From NCBI RefSeq assembly GCF_011089895.1, contig NZ_JAANAT010000001.1:3472001-3536000 (forward strand): DNA of 64,000 nt, in the 5' to 3' direction. The DNA is from Mucilaginibacter inviolabilis. GTDB lineage: Bacteria; Bacteroidota; Bacteroidia; Sphingobacteriales; Sphingobacteriaceae. The notes beneath the pieces are model-generated. The model did no database searches, had not been told where the DNA came from, and saw only the letters and a program-made list of their open reading frames with translations. Of this stretch, positions 43,663 through 51,711 are shown one piece after another (position 1 is the stretch's first letter; each line of letters opens with the position of its first letter). Both the position numbers and the translations under genes were made by a program.

Positions 43663-44778
43663 ATGAACAACAGGCTCGACATCAGGCTGCAAAACATCAA
43701 GATACCAAGGGTTTACCAACACCTGTTGTTTTGGGGCGTGGGTTACTTACTGATTGCCAGCATGTATTCGGTGCAAACCAACTTTGAAATATCTTTAAGA
43801 AACAACCTGGTTTTTATGCCGGTTCAGATAGCTTATTATTATGCTATTGCCTATTGGGTAATTCCGCGTTATTTGTTTGTCAACCGGTATCTGATGTTCA
43901 CACTTCTGCTGTTGCTATTGGTTGTTATTTCAACATTGGCTACGCGATCTGTGGGTTTGTTGTTTGTGCACCCTTACTTAATCCGGGTGATGCCGGTTAC
44001 CTTTCATGCATACATTCAATACAGCCGTCTACCCTTTTTTACCAGACTGTTTGATATAGAAAGTCTCGTAAATGCATTTAAAGGCGTAAACCTTATTATT
44101 GGTTTTGTATTAGCTATAAAACTGTTTAAAATGTGGTACGAGCGCAAGCAGGCTTCATTAGAGGCTGAGTTAAGTGCTCTGAAGGCGCAGGTTCATCCCC
44201 ATTTCTTATTCAATACTTTAAATAATCTGTATGCGTTGAGTCTGGATCAGTCGCCAAAATCGCCTCAGCTGATATTGGGGTTATCGGATATTTTACGGTA
44301 TATGCTTTATGAATGCAACGCCGATGAAGTACCGCTTGAGCGGGAAATACTCATGATGCAGCAATATGTAAAGTTGGAAAAACTGCGTTATGAAGATCGC
44401 ATCGATATTAATTTTACCGTTACCGGCGATCTGAAGAATAAACTAATAGCACCATTGCTCATACTCCCATTCATTGAAAATGCCTTTAAACACGGCACCA
44501 GCGAAAAAACCGGGCAAGTTTGGATAAACATCAATGCAAATGTTACCGGTAACCGTTTTAAACTAAAAGTGGCCAATAACAATCCCGAACACCGGATAGA
44601 AGAGGAAGAGAACACCCGTGGTCACATCGGTTTAAAAAATGTGATGAAAAGGCTCGACTTGCTTTATCCAGCTACCTCAAAATTAAAGATCATGAATGAG
44701 GATGACACTTTTCTGATTGTATTTGATATGCAACTCAATGTGGTTAAACACACCGAAAAACAATTGGTAAACGCATGA
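43663..44778 (+). CDS. LytS/AlgZ-type sensor histidine kinase
   Basis: 371 residues. Four hydrophobic helices in the first 155 residues (about 19-36, 50-68, 77-100, 140-156), then a His_kinase domain with the phosphoacceptor motif AQVHPHFLFNTLNNLY (H180) and a C-terminal ATPase domain (LILPFIENAFKHG, then RGHIGLKNVMKRL). Its stop overlaps the response regulator start by four bases (ATGA), so they form one two-component pair. The membrane part has little extracytoplasmic sequence. Signal unknown. Confidence 0.93.
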   Translation: MNNRLDIRLQNIKIPRVYQHLLFWGVGYLLIASMYSVQTNFEISLRNNLVFMPVQIAYYYAIAYWVIPRYLFVNRYLMFTLLLLLLVVISTLATRSVGLLFVHPYLIRVMPVTFHAYIQYSRLPFFTRLFDIESLVNAFKGVNLIIGFVLAIKLFKMWYERKQASLEAELSALKAQVHPHFLFNTLNNLYALSLDQSPKSPQLILGLSDILRYMLYECNADEVPLEREILMMQQYVKLEKLRYEDRIDINFTVTGDLKNKLIAPLLILPFIENAFKHGTSEKTGQVWININANVTGNRFKLKVANNNPEHRIEEEENTRGHIGLKNVMKRLDLLYPATSKLKIMNEDDTFLIVFDMQLNVVKHTEKQLVNA

Positions 44779-45506
44779 AAATCCGTACACTGATAGTTGA
44801 TGATGAACCCCATGCCATTGAGGTGTTGGAAAAATACATATCCCAGTTTAACCAAATGGAACTGGTGGGTAAATGCGGGGATGCTATACAGGCTTTTCAG
44901 GTGTTGCAACAAAAACCAGTCGACCTGATGTTTCTGGATATCAAAATGCCGGGCATCAAAGGTACCGACTTGCTCCGGAGCCTCAAAAACCCACCAAGGG
45001 TAATTTTCACCACCGCTTACAGCGAATACGCGTTGGAAGGTTTTGAACTAAACGCGGTTGATTACCTACTGAAACCCATTTCGTTCGAGCGTTTTTTGCG
45101 TGCCGTTGATAAAATTTACCAGTTAGCAGAAAGTAAACCCCGGCCAGTGATCACGCATGAAGCCCCGGTAAGCGACCATGAAACATTTATCTATCTTAAG
45201 GTTGAACGCAAAACCGTTAAAGTAAATGTGAATGACATTTTATGGATTGAAAGCCTGCGCGATTATGTAAAAGTAGTGATCAAAGATCAGGTGTATATTA
45301 CCCGGCAAAAGATTAGCATGCTGGAAGAAATGTTACCCGAAAATAAGTTTGTACGGATTCATCGGTCGTTCATTGTGGCGTTGGGTAAAATTGATTCTTT
45401 TTATTCCTATAGTATCGAAATAGCGGGTCATGAATTACCCATAGGTCGTAACTATAAACAGGATGTCCAAAAAAAGCTAAAAGCCGAGCGACTGCAGTTT
45501 GATTAG
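44775..45506 (+). CDS. LytTR-type response regulator
   Basis: Receiver domain (about 3-118) with the phosphoacceptor D55 in LMFLDIKMPG, followed by a LytTR DNA-binding domain (about 142-240; FVRIHRSFIVALGKID is the typical recognition-region segment). 243 residues. Translationally coupled to the upstream LytS-type kinase. The next gene, an AraC regulator, has its own promoter and is not necessarily part of this unit. Confidence 0.94.
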   Translation: MKIRTLIVDDEPHAIEVLEKYISQFNQMELVGKCGDAIQAFQVLQQKPVDLMFLDIKMPGIKGTDLLRSLKNPPRVIFTTAYSEYALEGFELNAVDYLLKPISFERFLRAVDKIYQLAESKPRPVITHEAPVSDHETFIYLKVERKTVKVNVNDILWIESLRDYVKVVIKDQVYITRQKISMLEEMLPENKFVRIHRSFIVALGKIDSFYSYSIEIAGHELPIGRNYKQDVQKKLKAERLQFD

Positions 45507-45527
45507 CATCAACGAATCATAATTTTG
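45498..45527 (+). promoter_or_regulatory. Probable promoter of the AraC-type gene
   Basis: TTTG (45498-45501), an 18-base spacer and TAATTTTG (45520-45527); a second -7-like TATATTTG follows at 45531. A start of transcription near 45535-45545 supports the ATG at 45554. Confidence 0.5.
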
Positions 45528-45553
45528 CCTTATATTTGACTTACCATCCCCAT

Positions 45554-46471
45554 ATGAGTAATAAAGTAACTGTTTTTGATATTCCCTCAACGCTTAAACG
45601 CCACATCACCTCTCCCAATATTGCCAAACCCGATTTTGGTATTGTTAGCAACAATTGGAACCAGGACGATTTTGCCGTATTAAGTAATGAAACCGGTTTG
45701 CAGCATGGCTTGCCCATTAAAACAGATTATTACTCAGTTATTTTATGCCTTAGTGGTAGTTGTAAAAAAACTATCGGTCATTTTGTTTTTGAGGTTTATC
45801 CAAACTCTATTCACCTGGTATCGCCTGCATATATTACTTCTTTTGAAGATGCTTCAGACGATCTGTTATTATACCAGGTGTTGTTTAAGAAGGAGTTTTT
45901 ATCCCATAATTTTTTGAAAGAAAATATCCTGGATAACCTGCTGGAGGTAAATCCTGATTATCCGCCTATTTATGGCTTACCAAAAAAGGGAGTAACATCC
46001 CTAAAAGCTTTGTACGAAAAAATAAGTGATGAGTGCCGGGATCAGGGAGCATTCCATTTGCAGATCTTGCGCCTGCTGCTAACCGACCTGTTATACGAAA
46101 TGAACCGCGCCTGCGAAAGTTGTTTATTGAATTCAACCCGCCATTTAAGTAAACAGTATCAGCTGGTATATAAATTCAAAAAGCTGGTGGAAGAAAAATT
46201 TCTGACTTTGAAAACCGTACAGGAATATGCTGATGAACTCTTTATATCGGCTAAGTATTTAACCGAAATAGTTAAAAACGAAACGGGGCAAAATGCACTG
46301 TATGTTATCCATAACCGATTATACCTGGAGGCCCAGTATCTGCTATCATCATCGGGGCTTAGCATTAAAGAAATTGCCGAGCGGCTTAACTTTGATAACA
46401 GTTCTCATTTCAGTCGTTTTTTTAAACGCTTTGCCGGTTATAACCCTTCGGAGTTTAAGCAGCTGCAATAA
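45554..46471 (+). CDS. AraC-family transcriptional regulator
   Basis: About 305 residues: an N-terminal cupin-like ligand domain (about 30-150) and a C-terminal AraC double helix-turn-helix (about 205-303) with EYADELFISAKYLTEIVKNE as the first HTH and SIKEIAERLNFDNSSHFSRF followed by FKRFAGYNPSEF as the second. The ATG at 45554 (MSNKVTVFDI) is preferred to one six codons upstream because promoter elements overlap the latter. Target genes unknown; the monooxygenase-like and poxB genes lie downstream beyond a 420-base gap. Confidence 0.92.
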   Translation: MSNKVTVFDIPSTLKRHITSPNIAKPDFGIVSNNWNQDDFAVLSNETGLQHGLPIKTDYYSVILCLSGSCKKTIGHFVFEVYPNSIHLVSPAYITSFEDASDDLLLYQVLFKKEFLSHNFLKENILDNLLEVNPDYPPIYGLPKKGVTSLKALYEKISDECRDQGAFHLQILRLLLTDLLYEMNRACESCLLNSTRHLSKQYQLVYKFKKLVEEKFLTLKTVQEYADELFISAKYLTEIVKNETGQNALYVIHNRLYLEAQYLLSSSGLSIKEIAERLNFDNSSHFSRFFKRFAGYNPSEFKQLQ

Positions 46472-46572
46472 AAGCCGATCACTTTTTCTGCGTAAAACAC
46501 CTCTCATGACAGTCATTTGACGGAGAAACATCTCTATCGGAAAAATTGGTTCTTAAAACCGATTTATTGAGA

Positions 46573-46603
46573 TTGATACGCCTTGCTAACCGCAGTACCT
46601 TTG
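46573..46603 (+). promoter_or_regulatory. Perfect Bacteroidota promoter before a small ORF
   Basis: TTG (46573-46575), a 20-base spacer and TACCTTTG (46596-46603). Predicted transcription start about 46608-46611, followed by an ATG at 46628. Confidence 0.65.
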
Positions 46604-46627
46604 TTATGTCAATAAGAAATAAAGGTC

Positions 46628-46764
46628 ATGAAAAAACAAAACTTAAACTTAATAAAAGGCAGGTTGCTACAGCTCTACTGGGAAACCTATCAAATTTTAA
46701 CCGTCATTTACAGATAATATTTTATCGCTGTAAATTCTATCATATATCATACATTACGTATTGA
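46628..46764 (+). pseudogene. Possible frameshifted RiPP (class I lanthipeptide-like) precursor remnant
   Basis: From the ATG at 46628 the frame reads MKKQNLNLIKGRLLQ and stops after 29 codons (46717). One extra A in the A6 run after the ATG would instead give MKK followed by TKLKLNKRQVATALLGNLSN, which resembles leader peptides of Bacteroidota class I lanthipeptides (KLxLNKxxVAxL). That frame stays open to 46764. No lanthipeptide modification genes lie in the window. This is an inference from leader resemblance; the DNA could also be noncoding. Confidence 0.35.
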
Positions 46765-46840
46765 TTGAGGAAACATTCATCCTTAATCAATACAAGAAAT
46801 CAACAGCCGCTTAAGGCTTCTCTATATATTGACACAGAAA

Positions 46841-46878
46841 AACAGGCAGACTCTTTGAAGTCTGCCTGTTTTGTTTTA
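46841..46878. terminator. Bidirectional terminator
   Basis: 12-bp stem AACAGGCAGACT (46841-46852) / AGTCTGCCTGTT (46859-46870), then TTGTTTT on the plus side; the minus side also has a T-run. It serves the monooxygenase-like gene on the minus strand and anything transcribed from 46603. Confidence 0.75.
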
Positions 46879-46888
46879 AAGTATGGGT

Positions 46889-47206
46889 TTAATCTACCGG
46901 TGTAAATTCGGCAAACATATTTGCCGTTTCGCTTAAACTATTCAAACTTACATAATCGCAAACATCGGCATACTCGGCCCACATTTCATGAACGGCTTTA
47001 TTTTGATGGGCCTTATTAATGGCTTCGGTGCTTAACCATTCAAAAACTTCAATAATGGTTCCATTGGCGCTTTCCATGATAATAGGTTCACGATCGGTCA
47101 CTAAACCTTCTGCCCTAAGCCGGGGTACATGAGCTTTTGTAAGCCGCTTTAAAGCGGCTGCGTTGCCCGGTTTTGGTTTATAAGCTACAATAACTATTCG
47201 CCCCAT
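46889..47206 (-). CDS. Antibiotic-biosynthesis-monooxygenase-like (ABM fold) protein
   Basis: About 105 residues with the dimeric alpha/beta-barrel ABM pattern: first strand GRIVIVAYKPKPGN, helix LKRLTKAHVPRLRAEG, strand TIIEVFEWLS and the helix KAVHEMWAEYAD. Such proteins act as small monooxygenases, or their substrates are unknown. The ATG at 47206 (MGRIVIV) fits the family start; one three codons upstream is possible. Divergent from poxB with 94 bases between, so a shared regulatory region is likely. Confidence 0.75.
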   Translation of the reverse strand: MGRIVIVAYKPKPGNAAALKRLTKAHVPRLRAEGLVTDREPIIMESANGTIIEVFEWLSTEAINKAHQNKAVHEMWAEYADVCDYVSLNSLSETANMFAEFTPVD

Positions 47207-47300
47207 AATTGTCATATTTTACAGCAATTTACAATTTTTAAAACCCACGTCATATTCAATGGTTAGCTTTATAAATATCAAAACATAAATCAACCTAACC

Positions 47301-49037
47301 ATGGCAAAAAACGTTGCAGACCAACTGGTAGAAATGCTGGCGAACGCTGGTGTAAAAAGAATATATGCCGTTACCGGCGATAGCCTTAACGAAGTAAATG
47401 ATGCCGTAAGACGAGCAGGCAATATACAATGGGTACATGTTCGTCATGAAGAAGTTGGCGCCTACGCAGCTGGTGCCGAAGCGCAACTGAATGGCCTTGC
47501 CTGTTGTGCGGGCAGCAGCGGCCCGGGCCATGTACATTTGATTAACGGATTGTATGATGCTCACAGATCCGGCGCGCCGGTTATCGCCATTGCTTCAACC
47601 ATAGCCACATTTGAATTCGGTACAGATTATTTCCAGGAAACCAATACCATAAAACTATTTGATGATTGCAGTTATTACAATCAGGTAGCCGCCACTCCCC
47701 GCCAATTGCCACGTATGCTACAGGCCGGGATACAAAGTGCCTTGCATCAGAAAGGCGTAGCCGTAATTGGTCTACCCGGCGATATTACCAGCATGGATGC
47801 AGTGGAAATCAACACATCCACTCAAAACTTTAATTCTGCCCCTGTGACCAGACCTTCAGATGCCGATCTGCAAAAGTTATCTGCCCTGATCAATCAGCAT
47901 CAGAAGATCACCATTTTTTGTGGCATAGGCGCAGCCGAAGCGCATGATGAAGTAGTAGCCCTGTCCCAAAAACTTCATGCTACCGTGGCTTACTCCTTCC
48001 GGGCTAAAATGGACATTCAGTATGATAACCCTAATGAAGTGGGCATGACCGGCCTTTTAGGTTTACCATCGGCTTATCATAGCATGCACGAAAGCGATCT
48101 GTTGATATTGTTAGGTACTGATTTCCCGTACACGCCGTTTATGCCTACCGATTGCAAAATTGTGCAGGTAGATATTAAACCAGAGCGTATCGGTCGCCGG
48201 GCTAAAGTTGATGTGGGTTTATGCGGAAATATCAAAGATACACTAACAGCTTTGCTCCCCTTGATCGGTCAAAAACAGGATGACAGCTTTTTAAGGGCCC
48301 AACTAAAAGTATATGCCGATGTAAAAAGCAAAATGCAAACCTACGTTGACGACAGCGGCGAACAGGAAAAGATACACCCCGAATTTGTAGCCAGTGTATT
48401 AGACAAATTAGCTGCCGACGATGCCATATTTACGGTGGATACTGGCATGTCATGCGTATGGGGTTCCCGCTACATTAATGCCACAGGTAAACGAAAAATG
48501 ATAGGGTCTTTTAACCATGGCTCTATGGCTAATGCTATGCCCCAGGCTATTGGCGCAGCGCTGGCCCGTCCGGGTCAGCAGGTAATAGCGCTTTGCGGTG
48601 ATGGTGGTCTGTCGATGCTACTGGGCGATCTGGCGACCATTGTTCAATACAAATTGCCGGTTAAGGTCATCGTTTTTAACAATCGTTCCCTGGGCATGGT
48701 TAAGTTGGAAATGGAGGTTGCCGGGCTGCCCGATTGGCAAACCGACATGTATAATCCAGATTTCGCTTTAGTAGCTCAGGCTATGGGGATCAAGGGGATC
48801 AATGTCAAATACCCGCAGGATATTCAAGAGGCAATTACTGAAGCATTGGCTTTTGATGGCCCGGCATTGGTCAATGTATTTACCGACCCTAATGCGCTGG
48901 CTATGCCACCCAAAATTGAGTTTGAACAGGTAAAAGGCATGGCTGTATCGATGACCAAACTCATACTCAATGGTCATATGGACGAGGTACTGGATACCGT
49001 AAAATCAAACTACAAACATTTGAAGGATTTGTTGTAG
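47301..49037 (+). CDS. poxB: Pyruvate dehydrogenase (quinone)/pyruvate oxidase, ThDP-dependent
   Basis: 578 residues with the acetolactate-synthase-like three-domain fold. The N-terminal half closely follows PoxB: GVKRIYAVTGDSLNEVNDAV, VRHEEVGAYAAGAEAQL with the ThDP-activating Glu, and GYFQET-like DYFQETNTIKLFDDCSYY. The ThDP/Mg motif begins CGDGGLSML and ends NNRSLG. PoxB oxidises pyruvate to acetate and CO2, passing electrons to quinone at the membrane. It lacks an adjacent small subunit gene, unlike ilvB. The C-terminal membrane-activation peptide is not obvious to me. Followed by two terminator-like hairpins. Confidence 0.9.
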   Translation: MAKNVADQLVEMLANAGVKRIYAVTGDSLNEVNDAVRRAGNIQWVHVRHEEVGAYAAGAEAQLNGLACCAGSSGPGHVHLINGLYDAHRSGAPVIAIASTIATFEFGTDYFQETNTIKLFDDCSYYNQVAATPRQLPRMLQAGIQSALHQKGVAVIGLPGDITSMDAVEINTSTQNFNSAPVTRPSDADLQKLSALINQHQKITIFCGIGAAEAHDEVVALSQKLHATVAYSFRAKMDIQYDNPNEVGMTGLLGLPSAYHSMHESDLLILLGTDFPYTPFMPTDCKIVQVDIKPERIGRRAKVDVGLCGNIKDTLTALLPLIGQKQDDSFLRAQLKVYADVKSKMQTYVDDSGEQEKIHPEFVASVLDKLAADDAIFTVDTGMSCVWGSRYINATGKRKMIGSFNHGSMANAMPQAIGAALARPGQQVIALCGDGGLSMLLGDLATIVQYKLPVKVIVFNNRSLGMVKLEMEVAGLPDWQTDMYNPDFALVAQAMGIKGINVKYPQDIQEAITEALAFDGPALVNVFTDPNALAMPPKIEFEQVKGMAVSMTKLILNGHMDEVLDTVKSNYKHLKDLL

Positions 49038-49047
49038 GCTTCACTAA

Positions 49048-49080
49048 AGACTTACGAAGTTTTAAAAACTTCGTAAGTCT
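49048..49080. terminator. Hairpin after poxB, same family as 18025
   Basis: AGACTTACGAAGTTT (49048-49062) pairs with AAACTTCGTAAGTCT (49066-49080). The core matches the hairpin after ilvA, with the outer base pairs changed in a compensated way. Confidence 0.7.
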
Positions 49081-49100
49081 GAAAAAATACGCGATGTCAT

Positions 49101-49136
49101 AATAAGAAAGGCCCGGTTAACCGGGCCTTTCTTATT
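49101..49136. terminator. Bidirectional terminator between poxB and the M1 peptidase
   Basis: Perfect palindrome centred on GGCCCGGTTAACCGGGCC, with AATAAGAAA on the left and TTTCTTATT on the right. Confidence 0.85.
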
Positions 49137-51120
49137 ATTTCTTCCAAACGTTATTGTCTGGATTATAATCTGGTAGTACCTTATCAGGGTCATAAGTAAC
49201 CGATTCAATTTCTTCGGTTGATGGATACTTGAATGTAAATGAAGCAAAACGCTCCCAAATTTCAACCGGCAGCTTAACACGCTCGGCTTTACCACTTTTG
49301 GTTTTTATCTCCAGAATAACGGGCATTGTCATTTTACCCAGGTTATCCAGGGTGATCAATGCACCTTTTGAAGCATCGCCATCTACATATTTAACATCAC
49401 TAACTGCAACATCCAGGCGCCAGTTGTTCAGGAACCAACCTCTCCAAAACCATTGCAGACTTTCGCCTGATGCATTCTCAATAGTACGGAAAAAATCATC
49501 AGGTGTTGGGTGTTTAAATGCCCATCTATTAATGTAGGTTTTAAAAGCAAAATCAAAACGCTCGGGACCTAATATCTGCTCACGCAATAAAACAAGACCC
49601 GCGCTTGGTTTTGCATACAGCAATGTACCTGTGTTTCTTTCTTTCAGGTTAGCTGGCTGGCTCATTATTGGCTCCAACTCTGGTTTGGTGAAAAAGTCGC
49701 CGGTACGGTGCATATCCATGGTACGGGTGCTTTTGTACTCACCGTTGTTAAAATTGGCAGTTGAAAGTGTATTGATAAAAGTATTAAAACCTTCGTCCAT
49801 CCAGCCGTACATACGCTCATTTGAACCTACGATCATCGGGAACCAGGTGTGGCCGAATTCATGATCATTTACCCCCCAAAGTCCATTTTTCTTTGCAGTA
49901 TATCCACAAAAAACAATACCAGGGTACTCCATACCACCCACTATACCCGCAACAGCGGTAGCCGCTGGATAAGGAAACTCAAACCATTTGGCAGAATTAT
50001 ATTCAATTGATTTTTTAACATACTCAGTAGAGCGGCCCCAGGCGTCATTGCCATCACTTTCAACCGGGTAAGCCGAAATAGCTATTGATTTTTTACCGCT
50101 TGGCAAATCCATTTTAGCAGCATCAACAATAAATGCAGCTGACGAAGCCCATGAAGCATCACGCGCATTTTTTATTTTGAAATGCCAGGTCAATTCTGTT
50201 TTTCCGCTCGGGCGCGATTTAGGGTCTTTAACCTCATCAGCAGTACGGATCATTACCGTTTTTTCGCTTTGCGCGGCTTCCGCCCAGCGTTTTTGCTGTT
50301 CCGGGGTGTAAACTTCCTGCGGGTTTTGCAGTTCGCCAGACGCTAATACAATATGATTTGCCGGAGCAGTAATACTCAGATCAAAATCGCCATATTCCAG
50401 GTAAAATTCACCCGGGCCTGTGTATGGCAGGGTATTCCACCCCATTACATCATCATATACGCACATACGTGGGTACCACTGAGCGATAGTATAAATTCTG
50501 CCATTCTTGGTATTAAGGTACCCCATACGATCAGATCCGTAATTTGGAGGAACAAATGAGTACTCGATTTTAAGTTTAACCTGCCCGCCATTGGCTGTTA
50601 CCTCTTTAGGTAAAAAAACCTGCATACGGGTATCGCTGATCAGAAATTTAGCTTCTTCAAATTCACCTTTACCAACAGCATATTTTACTGATTTGATTTT
50701 GAAACCGGCATCAAATGCTTCACCACGGCCCCAGTTACGACTGCCTGTTGGCGGTACAATAGCAGTCCCGCGTGAATCTAATTTAAACAAGTTTTGGTCA
50801 AGCTGCATCCATAAGAAACCAAGGTTTTGGGGGCTATTATTGGTATAAGTTAAAACCTCAGAACCGGTGATCTCATTAGTTTGATCGTTTAATTTTGCAG
50901 CTAGTTGATAATCAGCCCGGTTTTGCCAGTATTTAGGTCCTGGTTCACCGCTTGCGGCACGGTATTCTGTACCATTTTTGGTATAAAAACCAGGTCCGAA
51001 AGTTTCATGGTAATTGTAATCGGAAGCAGGCGCATTAGTTGAAGCGGCCTGCTGAGCATCACTTACATTAACCGCCAACATAAAGGCCATGCTGAAACCG
51101 GCCATCAGTTTTAAATTCAT
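49135..51120 (-). CDS. M1-family zinc metallopeptidase (aminopeptidase-like), exported
   Basis: 661 residues with a signal peptide ([22 protein letters not shown]). The gluzincin site is complete: H420-E421-F-G-H424, with the third zinc ligand E443 in WMDEGFNTF, the exact 18-residue spacing of the M1 family. The upstream beta-sandwich N-terminal domain (about 50-280) is typical. Probably periplasmic or outer-membrane associated; it would trim peptides. The usual GxMEN exopeptidase motif appears as GGMEYPGI, as in the Bacteroidota subgroup. Confidence 0.92.
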   Translation of the reverse strand: MNLKLMAGFSMAFMLAVNVSDAQQAASTNAPASDYNYHETFGPGFYTKNGTEYRAASGEPGPKYWQNRADYQLAAKLNDQTNEITGSEVLTYTNNSPQNLGFLWMQLDQNLFKLDSRGTAIVPPTGSRNWGRGEAFDAGFKIKSVKYAVGKGEFEEAKFLISDTRMQVFLPKEVTANGGQVKLKIEYSFVPPNYGSDRMGYLNTKNGRIYTIAQWYPRMCVYDDVMGWNTLPYTGPGEFYLEYGDFDLSITAPANHIVLASGELQNPQEVYTPEQQKRWAEAAQSEKTVMIRTADEVKDPKSRPSGKTELTWHFKIKNARDASWASSAAFIVDAAKMDLPSGKKSIAISAYPVESDGNDAWGRSTEYVKKSIEYNSAKWFEFPYPAATAVAGIVGGMEYPGIVFCGYTAKKNGLWGVNDHEFGHTWFPMIVGSNERMYGWMDEGFNTFINTLSTANFNNGEYKSTRTMDMHRTGDFFTKPELEPIMSQPANLKERNTGTLLYAKPSAGLVLLREQILGPERFDFAFKTYINRWAFKHPTPDDFFRTIENASGESLQWFWRGWFLNNWRLDVAVSDVKYVDGDASKGALITLDNLGKMTMPVILEIKTKSGKAERVKLPVEIWERFASFTFKYPSTEEIESVTYDPDKVLPDYNPDNNVWKK

Positions 51121-51298
51121 TTCAATATTTTTTGTATGTATACAGCAAGTATACTACAAAAAAACGTTTTTGAACGTTCGGGTAAAACGATTGTTACCAG
51201 AATATTAATTACCGATTTAATAAAGACAAAGCCTATAAATCAGGTAGATATACGAGATTTATAGGCCTTAAATTGAATAATATGAAAATATTTGAGCC

Positions 51299-51649
51299 CT
51301 ATTTGTTTAAAAAATGGGATTGGTAAACCTTTTCATCAAAACCAAAAAACAAAAAGTCGCCATCTTCAATAACCGGCCTTTTGATCATGCTGGTTTTTTG
51401 TTGTAACAGGGTAAGTGCATCGGCACTAGTTTTTACGCTTTCTTTTACCTGCGGATCAAGCTGCTTCCAGGTAAGGCCCTGCTTGTTTAAGAATTTCTCA
51501 TAGCCAGCTTTGCTGTCCCACTCCTGCAATTTCTCGGTGCTTACACCCAGCTTTTTGAAATCCTGAAAATTATAATCTACCTTATTCTCTTTTAACCAGT
51601 CAAGCGCTTTCTTAACTGTGTTGCAATTGGTTATTCCGTAAACTTTCAT
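51299..51649 (-). CDS. Spx/MgsR/ArsC-family thioredoxin-fold protein
   Basis: 116 residues starting MKVYGITNCNTVKKALDWL. A single N-terminal cysteine (C9) replaces the CXXC pair, as in ArsC-related YffB-like proteins. The KRPVIEDGDFLFFGF stretch near the C-terminus is family-typical. Called arsenate reductase family, but a real arsenate reductase role is not supported by context, as no ars genes are near. Confidence 0.87.
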   Translation of the reverse strand: MKVYGITNCNTVKKALDWLKENKVDYNFQDFKKLGVSTEKLQEWDSKAGYEKFLNKQGLTWKQLDPQVKESVKTSADALTLLQQKTSMIKRPVIEDGDFLFFGFDEKVYQSHFLNK

Positions 51650-51711
51650 GAGGCTAATTTATCCTTTTTGTGCCAAAAGTATGTCAGGTGTTTTTAATCT
51701 AATACACCATC

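Larger units (their letters stand above)
46472..46888. other. Intergenic region holding a promoter, a decayed small ORF and a terminator
   Basis: Contains a perfect promoter (46573-46603), the RiPP-leader-like remnant (46628-46764) and a bidirectional terminator (46841-46878). Together these look like a small transcription unit. Confidence 0.55.

Noticed and set aside
47301..49037. A second acetolactate synthase
   Set aside because: The N-terminal sequence follows PoxB (AVTGDSLN, FQETNTIKLF) and no regulatory subunit gene is adjacent.
51299..51649. Arsenate resistance gene
   Set aside because: Single-cysteine Spx/YffB-like protein with no arsB, arsR or acr3 neighbours; only the family name suggests arsenate.
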